Below, in pieces: positions 8,251-16,241 of a DNA stretch of 64,000 nt; position 1 is the first letter of the stretch; the number at the start of each line of letters is the position of its first letter. The stretch comes from Paenibacillus curdlanolyticus YK9 (GTDB taxonomy: Bacteria > Bacillota > Bacilli > Paenibacillales > Paenibacillaceae), in contig NZ_AEDD01000005.1 of assembly GCF_000179615.1 (NCBI RefSeq), positions 287,928 to 351,927 on the forward strand, given 5' to 3'. The translations under genes and the position numbers were made by a program. Under the pieces are notes generated by a model, which worked only from the letters and a program-made list of their open reading frames with translations, searched no databases and was not told where the DNA came from.

Positions 8251-8886
8251 TTGATGGCAACTGTACTGTACATCACCGCCCATCCCCTTGACCCTCAAGA
8301 GTCTTTTAGCCTCGCGGTCGGTAAAGGATTTATTGAAGCGTACCGTGAAGCTAATCCAACAGATGAAGTTGTTCATCTGGATCTGTACAAAGAGAATATT
8401 CCGCAATTCGATGCAGATGTTTTGCGTGGTTGGGAAAAGCTTCGGTCGGGTTCGTCTTTCGATCAACTGTCCGAAGCCGAGCAATCAAAAGTAGCTCGGC
8501 TTGACGCGATTGTCGATCAATACGTGGCTGCCGATAAGTACGTGTATGTTTCCCCCATGTGGAACTTCTCGATCCCGCCGGTTTTGAAAGCATACACGGA
8601 TGCGACTTCCATTCCAGGAAAGACGTTCAAATATACCCAGAATGGTCCTGTAGGTCTGTTGTCCGGTAAGAAAGCTTTGCACATTCAAGCTAGCGGTTCC
8701 GTTTATTCGGAAGGTCCTCTTGCTGAACTTGAAATGGGATACCGTTATCTGAAAAAGATTTTGCAGTTCTATGGGATTCCATCGATGGAGGCTATTTTTG
8801 CCGAAGGAACGGCATCATCAGAGCGAGCTCCAGCCATTAAAGAAGAGGCAATTGCGCATGCCAAGGAAGTTGCCAAACGTTTCTAA
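8251..8886 (+). CDS. azoR: FMN-dependent NADH azoreductase
   Basis: This 211-residue flavodoxin-fold enzyme reduces azo compounds and quinones by two-electron transfer from NADH. Diagnostic parts are [22 protein letters not shown] (FMN phosphate loop), [20 protein letters not shown] (the MWNF motif that contacts the flavin) and the [14 protein letters not shown] loop. Length is normal for AzoR. Either the TTG at 8251 or the ATG at 8254 could start it, as both follow GAAGGGAAG. The gene is divergent from a YodB-like regulator and would be induced by quinones or other electrophiles. A 26-base palindromic terminator follows at 8946. Confidence 0.88.
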   Translation: MMATVLYITAHPLDPQESFSLAVGKGFIEAYREANPTDEVVHLDLYKENIPQFDADVLRGWEKLRSGSSFDQLSEAEQSKVARLDAIVDQYVAADKYVYVSPMWNFSIPPVLKAYTDATSIPGKTFKYTQNGPVGLLSGKKALHIQASGSVYSEGPLAELEMGYRYLKKILQFYGIPSMEAIFAEGTASSERAPAIKEEAIAHAKEVAKRF

Positions 8887-8945
8887 TCTCATAACTTGTC
8901 GATTGACGGCGGGCAACTGCCTGACTAATTACGTTATAATCATTG

Positions 8946-8971
8946 AAAAGGCACCCGATCGGGTGCCTTTT
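8946..8971 (+). terminator. Terminator after azoR
   Basis: A perfect 26-base palindrome: AAAAGGCACCCGA (8946-8958) is followed directly by its complement, ending in TTTT. Confidence 0.85.
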
Positions 8972-9021
8972 GATTTCGGGCTATAGCTGATACGATGCTT
9001 AGTAAAAGTGGAGGAGTAACG

Positions 9022-9909
9022 TTATTTTGAATCTTGACGCAGAGATAGGAGATGCCCTTTGCGGCGGGCAAAAATCAGCATAGGGACGGCGATCAACAAA
9101 CTAAGAATTACGGGAATGATCGATGCTTCAAGGCCGAATTTTCCTCCAGTGAGAAGGGCCGGGCCCGTAACCTCGACCGTGAAAAGTCCGGGGGAGGGAT
9201 GGCCTGAGACGGGAATCCCTAAGAGACCCTCTACTGTATTCCATAAGAAGTGGAGGCCAATGATAAACCAAACATTGCGCCGCCAAAGGAAGGCTGCACC
9301 GAGCAATACACCAGCTTCAATGGCAATAGAGAGGCCTCCCCAAACTGTAGCTCCCGGGTTGCCTAGATGAGCGATGCCAAAGAAGAGGGATGTTAGGATC
9401 AGTGCAAGGAAGCTTCCGCCCATCTTTTCAATGGCTTGAAAGGCAAGCCCCCGAAAGATCAATTCTTCTACGAAGGCAGCGCCGAGTGATGTGGTGATAA
9501 TAGGCCAAACGACAGAGCTGGCGTTTTCGGGTGACCACTTGAATGAATATCCATCACACAATACGATGAGGGCCGTTGAGACGATGATAAAGATAAGGCC
9601 TACGGCAGCGCCGAATATAACTTCCGATACCGCACGCCGTTGGAATAGAAGTTCCGGAACTGAACGCCGCGCCAGAAATTTCATCGCAAGCCAGTAGATA
9701 ACGATGGCAACGGCGCTTCCGATAAGTGTCAGTATGAGGGACCCTAGTGCTTCTACATCTTTGGATAACAAGCTGAATGTCACGTTGGCGAGGGTGACCC
9801 CAAGTGCGCCCACGAGCATCCAGATGAGGGGAAATTGGAAGAACGAAACAAACGTGGATGTTCTCTTCCCGCTAAGCGCTTCATTGTCGGGTGTATTCGT
9901 CTTTCTCAT
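9022..9909 (-). CDS. CPBP family intramembrane glutamic protease
   Basis: The 295-residue protein has about eight membrane helices. It carries the three CPBP (Abi/Rce1-like) motifs: FVEELIFRGLAFQ with the paired Glu and Arg (about residues 160-170), FFGIAHLGN (FxxxH) and FIIGLHFLWNTVEG (HxxxN). These residues form the active site of Rce1-type prenyl-protein proteases. In Firmicutes such proteins often act in bacteriocin immunity or regulated proteolysis. The extracellular part before the C-terminal helix is long and Gly/Pro-rich. GAGGAG lies upstream of the ATG. It is separated from the two-component operon by a hairpin at 10051, so it is probably its own unit. Confidence 0.83.
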   Translation of the reverse strand: MRKTNTPDNEALSGKRTSTFVSFFQFPLIWMLVGALGVTLANVTFSLLSKDVEALGSLILTLIGSAVAIVIYWLAMKFLARRSVPELLFQRRAVSEVIFGAAVGLIFIIVSTALIVLCDGYSFKWSPENASSVVWPIITTSLGAAFVEELIFRGLAFQAIEKMGGSFLALILTSLFFGIAHLGNPGATVWGGLSIAIEAGVLLGAAFLWRRNVWFIIGLHFLWNTVEGLLGIPVSGHPSPGLFTVEVTGPALLTGGKFGLEASIIPVILSLLIAVPMLIFARRKGHLLSLRQDSK

Positions 9910-10050
9910 TATTAGCGATCACTCCTCTTCTCCTGACTGGATATCGATTTACGTTCCGATATTGCAGGTTACAATCAACGATACTTCAAAAAAGTCATAC
10001 GTCAGTAGTACCGTTTCGTCATATCTTGGTCATATGACTTTAGCAAAATA

Positions 10051-10080
10051 AAAGCCGGCACCTGTTACGGTGTCGGCTTT
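10051..10080 (-). terminator. Terminator of the two-component operon
   Basis: AAAGCCGGCACC (10051-10062) and GGTGTCGGCTTT (10069-10080) pair with one G-T wobble around a 6-base loop, just after the response-regulator stop at 10088. The symmetric ends allow action in both directions. Confidence 0.8.
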
Positions 10081-10087
10081 GCATTGT

Positions 10088-10741
10088 TTAAGAATCTAAA
10101 ATCCCTGTTTCCCTAGCCTTATAGGCAGCTTCTCTTCTGCCTTTTACATTCATTTTCGAATAAATATTCGAGATGTAATTTTTAACCGTACCTTCACTCA
10201 GATATAAGGCCTTAGCGATATCCTGATTGCGCAGGCCTAACGCCAACTTGTGAAGAACTTCGACTTCGCGGGCGCTAAGTCCGAATTCATTGTTTTTCTC
10301 AAGCAATTCGGGCCCGCTTTTAAGCATGCTTTTAATCATTTTGTCGGCCATCTCTGGCGAGATGAGTGTGCCTCCCGTGTGAACCACCCGTATGCCGGCT
10401 ATAAGGTTTTTGGGATGGATGGCCTTGAGTAGGAAGCCCTCCGCTCCATGGCTTAACGCTGCCAGCACATATTCAACCTCTTTATACGAAGTTAGAATAA
10501 TGATTTTCGTTAATGGGAATCGAGGTTTGATCTTCTCTGTAGCAACAACGCCATCCATAATGGGCATATTTATATCCATGAGAATGATGTCCGGTTGGAA
10601 ATTTTCACAATAGTCGATAGCTTCCTCACCGTTCTTGGCCAATCCCACAACCTCGATATCGTCTTCCATCTCTAGTACAATTTTTAGGCTTTCAAGGATC
10701 AATTCCTGATCATCGACGATGAGCACTTTCATTTTGGGCAT
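10088..10741 (-). CDS. NarL/LuxR-type response regulator
   Basis: This is a 217-residue response regulator. The receiver domain (1-125) has the acidic pocket LIVDDQE, phospho-acceptor Asp56 in IILMDINMPIMDG, the switch Thr/Ser in IIILTSY, and Lys in GFLLKA. The C-terminal LuxR-type HTH (about 150-215) reads LSAREVEVLHKLALGLRNQ and then LYLSEGTVKNYISNIYSKM. It belongs to the DesR/LiaR class. Its start overlaps the end of the histidine kinase gene by 32 bases, so the two are translated together. Its targets are unknown. Confidence 0.9.
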   Translation of the reverse strand: MPKMKVLIVDDQELILESLKIVLEMEDDIEVVGLAKNGEEAIDYCENFQPDIILMDINMPIMDGVVATEKIKPRFPLTKIIILTSYKEVEYVLAALSHGAEGFLLKAIHPKNLIAGIRVVHTGGTLISPEMADKMIKSMLKSGPELLEKNNEFGLSAREVEVLHKLALGLRNQDIAKALYLSEGTVKNYISNIYSKMNVKGRREAAYKARETGILDS

Positions 10742-11897
10742 ACAACGTATCTCCCTTCAGTGGTATTTCGCATCTGACTTCAACGCCAGTGACCGCCAAG
10801 TCGGAGATTGAAAAGGTGCCCCCCAGCAACTCAATCCGATTCTTCATTGTTGTCAGGCCGAACCCATACGGTATCTTACCCAGCGGTTTTCCATTATTTC
10901 GAATGAAAACTCGTAAAGTTGATGGAGTAAAGCGAATATCCAGCTCAATTTCCTTTGCCTTGCCATGCTTTAGTGCATTCGTGAAAGACTCTTGTATCAC
11001 TCGTAGTACCGATTGTCGCGCATCAAAAGGAAAGGTCTGTTCTATTCCCTTCAGCGTAAGACGAATGACCGTTCCGGTATATTCTTGAAAGTTGCTGACA
11101 AGCCTTTCGGCGTGGTGCACTAGACTTATATTTTCTTCCTCGCCCATCCTGTGTACAATGTCCCTCATATTATCCAAGTTTTGTTCGGTCAGTCCTCTTA
11201 TGCTAATTAACTTTTCCTTAGCTAAATTTGGGTCTCCATCTAGAAGTGCAATAGCAGCATCAAGACTCATAATAAGGGAAATAAAAGAGTGTCCTAATGT
11301 GTCATGCATCTCCCTGGACATCCGGTTTCGTTCCTCCAGCAGCGTCATCCTTTCGATTTCGGCAGCGTATTGGGTTAACAATTTATTTTGTTCATCGATT
11401 TCTTTCGCTAGTTTATTTTTCTCATGATAGGCTTTGGCAATGAAGCTGACCCAAATCCCGATAAAAGCGAATAGAAAGTTATCTGAGCTTGAACCGAGCG
11501 CCACGTCCCATGAAACGTTCCCAAATAACATGCTGGTAAAGGGCAGCAATAAGAGTGCCGGTAAAGTCCAGACCGTCTTTCTGGTCAATAAATAACCGAT
11601 TGTAAGACTCGGAATAAGATAGTCGACACTCCCCAGCTGATCGGCCTGCATGAACAATTTAATATAGTAGGATCCCCCTAGCAATAGCTCAAGCAAGATG
11701 AACCATTCCTTGTTCTTTCTTAGCTGCGGAAACCAGAATAAAGGCGGAATAATAAGGGCCGCTAAGAGCCAAACGACGTTCACGAGCAATCGAAGCGAAT
11801 AGTCATTCTCCATTAAAATATGAAACAGCAGCAAAGCATAATTATAGGACCGGAGCCCAAATATCCCCCAGTCCATCAGGTTAAAAACTTTTTTCAT
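10710..11897 (-). CDS. DesK/LiaS-like sensor histidine kinase
   Basis: The 395-residue kinase has a membrane region with about five or six helices (roughly 15-155), a short coiled linker (160-188) and a HisKA_3 dimerisation domain with His198 in SREMHDTLGHSFISL. The HATPase domain follows, with FTNALKHGKAKEIELDI (N box) and GKIPYGFGLTTMKNRIELLGGTF (G boxes). There is no extracellular sensor domain, so the membrane helices probably sense the bilayer state or a membrane-active agent, as in DesK and LiaS. It is the first gene of the kinase/regulator operon, and the start is preceded by GGAAGGATATCGCT. Confidence 0.9.
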   Translation of the reverse strand: MKKVFNLMDWGIFGLRSYNYALLLFHILMENDYSLRLLVNVVWLLAALIIPPLFWFPQLRKNKEWFILLELLLGGSYYIKLFMQADQLGSVDYLIPSLTIGYLLTRKTVWTLPALLLLPFTSMLFGNVSWDVALGSSSDNFLFAFIGIWVSFIAKAYHEKNKLAKEIDEQNKLLTQYAAEIERMTLLEERNRMSREMHDTLGHSFISLIMSLDAAIALLDGDPNLAKEKLISIRGLTEQNLDNMRDIVHRMGEEENISLVHHAERLVSNFQEYTGTVIRLTLKGIEQTFPFDARQSVLRVIQESFTNALKHGKAKEIELDIRFTPSTLRVFIRNNGKPLGKIPYGFGLTTMKNRIELLGGTFSISDLAVTGVEVRCEIPLKGDTLYAQNESAHRR

Positions 11898-12035
11898 AGC
11901 GATATCCTTCCTTACTCAAGCATAATGGATGGTTTTCCTTGATTATACAATAGATACGGCACACGCCGTAGAAAGCTTGGATCACTTGCGGATCAGACAG
12001 ACTCTAACATCGACTCCAACGAACCCATTTTAATA

Positions 12036-12050
12036 TGTGCAACTTGCACG
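12036..12050. promoter_or_regulatory. MarR-type operator 1 (overlaps the -35)
   Basis: TGTGCA-ACT-TGCACG, an 11-of-12 match to a dyad with a 3-base centre. It overlaps the -35 box TTGCAC (12044-12049) and has the same core as operator 2, with centres 44 bases apart. Confidence 0.7.
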
Positions 12051-12073
12051 CATTAACCAATCCATGCTATATT
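12044..12073 (+). promoter_or_regulatory. Promoter of the oxidoreductase-marR operon
   Basis: TTGCAC (12044-12049) and TATATT (12068-12073) are separated by 18 bases. This places the start of transcription near 12080, inside operator 2. A repressor bound at both dyads would cover the whole promoter. Confidence 0.6.
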
Positions 12074-12077
12074 TTAT

Positions 12078-12096
12078 TATGTGCATGATGCACATA
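12078..12096. promoter_or_regulatory. MarR-type operator 2 (over the transcription start)
   Basis: A perfect 19-base palindrome, TATGTGCA-TGA-TGCACATA, placed about where transcription of the operon should begin. It is a plausible site for the MarR protein encoded at 13085. Confidence 0.75.
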
Positions 12097-12123
12097 TTCT
12101 TCAATGGAAGAAGGTTGCTAACG

Positions 12124-13095
12124 ATGAAAGCAGCAATCGTAAAAGAAAAAGGAACGAATCCCGTCGTTGGTCAGTATGAAGCTCCCGTGGCAACGGAGGG
12201 GCAAGTGCTCATTAACGTATCGGCAGCTGCCTTGAGCCGGGTTAGTAAATATCGTTCAATGGGTATGCATTACTCTTCAGCAGCTCATTTCCCACTGGTG
12301 GCGGGCATCGATGGCGTTGGAACATTGCAAGATGGATCTCGCGTGTACTTCGTGCTGCCTACCCCGCCTTTCGGCAGCTTGGCTGAGCAGGCGATCGTCA
12401 ACGAAAAGTTCACAATACGCTTACCCGATGGCATTGATGATAGGACTGCTGCTGCGATCGCTAATCCCGCTAGTTCTTCATGGGCAGCATTGCTCTTCCG
12501 CGCTCGCTTCAAGGCGGGCCAAACGGTCTTAATTAATGGTGCTACCGGCGTCTCTGGCAGCTTAGCCGTCCAAATTGCCAAAGCTCTAGGCGCCCATAAA
12601 GTGATCGTAACCGGGCGTGACGAAGCGAAGCTGCGGGCACTTCAAGCCGATGAGGCAGTTGCATTCAATATGACCGTCGATAACGGCGCGAAACGGTTTG
12701 AAAGCGCCCTGATGCCTGCCATTGCCGAAGGCGTCGATGTTGTATTGGATTATCTATGGGGTGACAGCGCGGTAGCGATCATGCTGGCTCTTGCCAAGTC
12801 GAATACGGAACGAGTGACGCGTTTTGTAACGATCGGCACCTCATCTGGCCAAGAAGATATTGTGCTGCCGTCCGCCATTCTCCGCTCGTCCGCGATTGAA
12901 CTTGTAGGCAGCGGAGATAAGAGCGTGTCCAAAGTCGATATGCTGTCCGCAATTAAAGAATCATTCGAACTGGCTGCAAGGGGTAAGCTAAGGATCGATA
13001 CGAAGGAGTACGCTTTAGAGGATATTGAAGAGGCTTGGAACGCCCCATTGATGCCAAGGCCCGTTGTAAGGATGTCGGATACAGATGGAAAATGA
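12124..13095 (+). CDS. Zinc-type alcohol dehydrogenase/quinone oxidoreductase-like protein
   Basis: This 323-residue MDR-superfamily protein has a GroES-like N-terminal half (MKAAIVKEKGTNPVVGQYEAP). Its NAD(P)-binding Rossmann domain carries VLINGATGVSGSLAVQIAKALGA, the AxxGxxGxxxxQ motif of quinone oxidoreductases. The catalytic zinc ligands of true alcohol dehydrogenases are missing, so NADPH-dependent quinone or enone reduction is more likely. The open frame reaches back to 12037, but family alignment and GAAGAAGG upstream favour the ATG at 12124. It overlaps the marR gene by 11 bases and is probably repressed by it through the two dyads at 12036 and 12078. Confidence 0.85.
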   Translation: MKAAIVKEKGTNPVVGQYEAPVATEGQVLINVSAAALSRVSKYRSMGMHYSSAAHFPLVAGIDGVGTLQDGSRVYFVLPTPPFGSLAEQAIVNEKFTIRLPDGIDDRTAAAIANPASSSWAALLFRARFKAGQTVLINGATGVSGSLAVQIAKALGAHKVIVTGRDEAKLRALQADEAVAFNMTVDNGAKRFESALMPAIAEGVDVVLDYLWGDSAVAIMLALAKSNTERVTRFVTIGTSSGQEDIVLPSAILRSSAIELVGSGDKSVSKVDMLSAIKESFELAARGKLRIDTKEYALEDIEEAWNAPLMPRPVVRMSDTDGK

Positions 13096-13519
13096 AATTT
13101 TCAAGGCGTTGTTAGATCTGGTCTCCCTACTTAACCGGCCGGATCGTGATAAGAAAATGATCGCAAACGCCGGCGTTAATCTAGAGCCGACAACCTTCCG
13201 CGTCTTCGGGGGGGTTGTCCACCTCCAACCAACCAGCGTTGGGGATTTGGCTGCTATGATGGGCAAGAATTATTCCAGTGTTAGTCGGCAAATCGATAAG
13301 CTGGAGACCGCCGGGCTGGTTCATACGTATGCTTCGAGCGCAGATTCGCGTATCCGCATCTCTGAATTAACGCCATACGGGGAAGAGGTTTATGCGAAGA
13401 TTAGCGATACTCGCGAACGTATTATGCAGGAGGCTTTGTCAGATTGGTCGCAAGAGGACAGACAGGAATTGCTGTATAAGCTGCGTCGACTGTTCGACTC
13501 GATGCTTAAGATCGACTAG
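13085..13519 (+). CDS. MarR family transcriptional regulator
   Basis: This 144-residue winged-helix protein has the MarR core (residues 35-105): TSVGDLAAMMGKNYSSVSRQIDKLETAGLV, then a wing with SSADSRIRISELTPYGEEVY. The DxRxR wing motif is present as DSRIRI. The start lies inside the end of the oxidoreductase gene (11-base overlap), showing tight cotranscription. It has no cysteine, so it is likely to be released by binding a ligand rather than by oxidation. The predicted operators are the TGTGCA-N3-TGCACA dyads at the operon promoter, which would make it autorepressive. Confidence 0.88.
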   Translation: MENEIFKALLDLVSLLNRPDRDKKMIANAGVNLEPTTFRVFGGVVHLQPTSVGDLAAMMGKNYSSVSRQIDKLETAGLVHTYASSADSRIRISELTPYGEEVYAKISDTRERIMQEALSDWSQEDRQELLYKLRRLFDSMLKID

Positions 13520-13537
13520 CGTTCTTTATTAACTACG

Positions 13538-13579
13538 GAAAGCAACCCCCTTCCTGTTAGCGAGAAGGGGGTTGCTTTC
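13538..13579. terminator. Terminator between marR and merR genes
   Basis: Perfect 15-base arms, starting GAAAGCAACCCCCTT (13538-13552) and ending at 13579, flank a 12-base loop between convergent genes. Confidence 0.85.
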
Positions 13580-13613
13580 ATTTTGCGAGCGCCGGGTCGG
13601 GGTCCACCGTCTC

Positions 13614-14045
13614 TTAATGCTGTCGTGCGGCAGGGGGGCGTTTCTCTGGCTCCGCCAATGCACAGGGCGCGTTATCGATATGTGTAACGCCTGGTTTTAA
13701 TTTGAGCGCAAGAAAATCAACAATCTGTTGCAGGGAAGCGATTTGATTTTCAATTGTTTTTTTATGTTCTTCCATCAAAGCGAATAGCTCTGGATATGCG
13801 CGCAAATCATCGCCTTGAGAAAGCTGAAGATAGGGCTTCATGCTTTCTAAGGACATTCCTGTTTTTTTAAAGCAGGCAATCATCCTCATTGTTTCCACAT
13901 CGTCCAAGTGATAGATGCGATGACTGTTTTGTTTCCTCTTCGCACGAGGCAACAGACCAATTTTCTCGTAGTAACGAATGGTATCCTCTGTTAGTCCAGA
14001 TTGGGTGGCTGTCTCTTTAATAGAGAATGTTAACGGTTCGCTCAT
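13614..14045 (-). CDS. MerR family transcriptional regulator
   Basis: This 143-residue MerR protein has an N-terminal HTH and wing (FSIKETATQSGLTEDTIRYYEKIGLLP, then RIYHLDDVETMRMIACFKKTGMSLESM), a dimerisation coiled coil (about 80-118) and a short tail with one Cys (DNAPCALAEP). It resembles the AdhR/NmlR branch that controls aldehyde and carbonyl stress genes. AAAGGAGGTTGAAGCT directly upstream fixes the ATG at 14045, although the frame is open to 14102. It faces an SDR gene. Both promoters in the gap have the 19-bp spacers that MerR proteins untwist. Confidence 0.87.
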   Translation of the reverse strand: MSEPLTFSIKETATQSGLTEDTIRYYEKIGLLPRAKRKQNSHRIYHLDDVETMRMIACFKKTGMSLESMKPYLQLSQGDDLRAYPELFALMEEHKKTIENQIASLQQIVDFLALKLKPGVTHIDNAPCALAEPEKRPPAARQH

Positions 14046-14076
14046 AGCTTCAACCTCCTTTAACCTATCCAACATC

Positions 14077-14107
14077 ATTGTATAACTTGGAGTCATCTCC
14101 AAGTCAA
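14077..14107 (-). promoter_or_regulatory. MerR-type promoter of the merR gene, 19-bp spacer
   Basis: On the minus strand, -35 TTGACT (14107-14102) and -10 TACAAT (14082-14077) are separated by 19 bases. The spacer region holds a perfect dyad, ACTTGGAG-TCAT-CTCCAAGT (14085-14104). A 19-base spacer with a central dyad is the hallmark of MerR-activated promoters. Confidence 0.82.
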
Positions 14108-14124
14108 TACTTGCGTTGCCCCGC

Positions 14125-14155
14125 TTGACTTGGAGTCGGCTTCAACTTGTAGACT
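14125..14155 (+). promoter_or_regulatory. MerR-type promoter of the SDR gene, 19-bp spacer
   Basis: TTGACT (14125-14130) and TAGACT (14150-14155) are 19 bases apart. The spacer has an imperfect ACTTGGAGT/CTTCAACTTG dyad matching the site at 14085. Confidence 0.75.
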
Positions 14156-14202
14156 GAGCGAATAAAATAAAAACCAAACGGTACAATGGCGGAGGGATCA
14201 AG

Positions 14203-15051
14203 ATGAAAAATAAAAGTGGTTTAACAGCGCTCATTACGGGTGCAAGCAATGGGATAGGGCTTGAATTGACTCGCAAATTGCTGTCCGAAGATTGGCATGT
14301 CATAGGACTAAACCGTTCGAAATTTCCTGCAGAAGACGAAGTTATCCAACAGGCGATGCGCGACAAAAGGCTTCGGGAATACCAAGCGGATTTGACAGAC
14401 TTCGAGCAACTGAAGCAGGCACTGAATACGATTAAAGCTAAAGAAGCAAAAATCGATGTTTTATTCAATAACGCTGGCGGAAGCTTATCGGAAATACGTT
14501 ACTCCAAACAAAATCGCGAGATGCATTTCGAGCTGCAGACGGTTGCACCGTATATTATATTTATGGAATTAAAGGAGCTTTTGCACAACGGATCGCTTAG
14601 AACTGTCGTCAATACATCAACCAACGCTTTTGCCACACTCAAAGCATTTGATCCGGAAACGTTGGAGCGTCCGAGTACGTTCAAAAAGTTGTTCGGGCCG
14701 TACGCTGCCACAAAGCTTGCGCTTTCGTTATGGACACGAGAAATGGCTTCGCTTGCCGAACTGGATGGCATAATAATTAGGAGTGCAGACCCTGGCGGGA
14801 ACAACACCATACGTAAAGGTAACAGTGCGGGGCTGCCCTTTTATTTAAAACCTTTTATAAAATTATTTTTTCCGCCCCCTAGTAAAGGAGCGGCCCTGCT
14901 CTATGATGCAGCACTGGGTCAACATCGCGGATTAAATGGGGTTTTCTTTATGAAAGGAAAAGTTGTCGAGTTGAAGTTTATTGATCAAGGACGTCGTGTG
15001 CTAGAAAAAGTTGATGCGATTTATAAGCAGGATTATAAAAACCTCGCTTAG
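14203..15051 (+). CDS. Short-chain dehydrogenase/reductase
   Basis: This 282-residue SDR has the cofactor motif TALITGASNGIGLELTRKLL (TGxxxGIG), LFNNAGG (NNAG), a serine region VVNTSTNAF, and YAATKLALSLWTRE giving the catalytic YxxxK. The C-terminal extension is longer than in classical SDRs and hydrophobic (YLKPFIKLFFPPPSKGAALL). The substrate is probably a carbonyl compound. GGAGGGATCAAG precedes the ATG. It diverges from a MerR regulator and has a MerR-type promoter, so it is probably induced by the same aldehyde or other electrophile that the regulator senses. Confidence 0.85.
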   Translation: MKNKSGLTALITGASNGIGLELTRKLLSEDWHVIGLNRSKFPAEDEVIQQAMRDKRLREYQADLTDFEQLKQALNTIKAKEAKIDVLFNNAGGSLSEIRYSKQNREMHFELQTVAPYIIFMELKELLHNGSLRTVVNTSTNAFATLKAFDPETLERPSTFKKLFGPYAATKLALSLWTREMASLAELDGIIIRSADPGGNNTIRKGNSAGLPFYLKPFIKLFFPPPSKGAALLYDAALGQHRGLNGVFFMKGKVVELKFIDQGRRVLEKVDAIYKQDYKNLA

Positions 15052-15141
15052 CAATACCCACTGGAACGCTTGTTTACAAGATGGAAATGCTGCAATATAA
15101 TGGTGTGAAACCGTTTGCACAAATCGCTTGAAACGGAGCTG

Positions 15142-16035
15142 ATGCCGTTGAAATTTTCCATTCGATCCTTCGTACCTCTCCTTACCTATACGTGTCTCAT
15201 TATAGGTGGGTGCGCTGCACAAAACAGCACATTTCCTTATAGCTCCAAGGAGCCGATGCCAGTACCTGTTCTTTTTGCGCCAGATCTCATTTCTACCAAG
15301 CAAGCAGAGGAATGGTCTTTTTCCTTTACGCCGGATGGCACGACCATCTATTTTCAACGCGGGGACTATGAGAAATATACCATCTATGAATCTCATTATA
15401 AGAATAAAAAATGGGGCACGCCGCAAAAATCTAAGCTCGCACCAGAAACACTTTCTCAGGATGGGGATACATTCATAACGCGAGATGGCAGCAAAATATT
15501 TTTTGCCTCCAATCGCTCCACTAGCGGCACGAAGCAAGATAATGATATATGGATGGCAACGCGAAGCGGCGATCACTGGGGAGAGCCCTCTCCGCTAGGC
15601 GAACCTATCAATAGCGGCTTTCAGGAGTGGTTGCCTTCAGTTGCCTCCAATGGCAACTTGTATTTCCAATCCGATCGACCTGGTGGTACTGGTCAGATTG
15701 ATCTGTATGTATCCAAATGGAAGGACGGCAAATATACAGAGCCTGAGTCGCTTGGAACCGAGATTAATACGAGCGAAAACGACGAGTCTCCCTATATAGC
15801 CCCGGATGAAAGTTACCTTATATTTGCCCGCGGTGGAAGTACGTTGTACATTAGTCTTCGCCATGGCGATAAATGGAGCACTCCTCAGCCAATTAAGTTG
15901 CCAGGGGACACTGGGACCATCAAGTACAGCCCTAACGTCAGCCCGGACAGCAAATATTTGTTCTATACGAGCAACAAAGCAGGTACGGCAGATGTTTATC
16001 AGATCGATTTTAATATCGATGATTACAAGGGTTAA
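15142..16035 (+). CDS. PD40/WD40-like beta-propeller lipoprotein
   Basis: This 297-residue secreted protein has a lipoprotein signal ending IIGG-Cys (Cys24). The rest is a TolB-like propeller of PD40 repeats: FTPDGTTIYFQRGD, ITRDGSKIFFASNRS, VASNGNLYFQSDRPG, IAPDESYLIFARGG and VSPDSKYLFYTSNKAG. These repeats are typical of extracytoplasmic scaffold proteins, and no catalytic domain follows. An upstream TTG at 15115 also opens the frame, but the ATG at 15142 has GGAG at the right spacing. It should be anchored outside the membrane. No partner is nearby, and a hairpin at 16052 ends the unit. Confidence 0.82.
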   Translation: MPLKFSIRSFVPLLTYTCLIIGGCAAQNSTFPYSSKEPMPVPVLFAPDLISTKQAEEWSFSFTPDGTTIYFQRGDYEKYTIYESHYKNKKWGTPQKSKLAPETLSQDGDTFITRDGSKIFFASNRSTSGTKQDNDIWMATRSGDHWGEPSPLGEPINSGFQEWLPSVASNGNLYFQSDRPGGTGQIDLYVSKWKDGKYTEPESLGTEINTSENDESPYIAPDESYLIFARGGSTLYISLRHGDKWSTPQPIKLPGDTGTIKYSPNVSPDSKYLFYTSNKAGTADVYQIDFNIDDYKG

Positions 16036-16051
16036 CAAATTTGATGTGACG

Positions 16052-16078
16052 ATGGCCATCCGGCAAAAGGATGGCCAT
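16052..16078 (+). terminator. Terminator after the PD40 lipoprotein gene
   Basis: ATGGCCATCC (16052-16061) and GGATGGCCAT (16069-16078) are perfect 10-base arms with a 7-base loop. The following 160 bases up to the ABC-F start show no gene. Confidence 0.75.
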
Positions 16079-16241
16079 TAAATTACCGTATAGACAATGG
16101 CAGAATATTTTTATTGATTTTGACAAAGGAAAGCGGTACGTTGGAAAGTATGTCTCACCACGTTCTCTCTGGGTAACTTGGTTTATATTCTACAAACCAT
16201 CTAATGATAATCACATTTTCGTTATAAAGAAAGGTAATACG

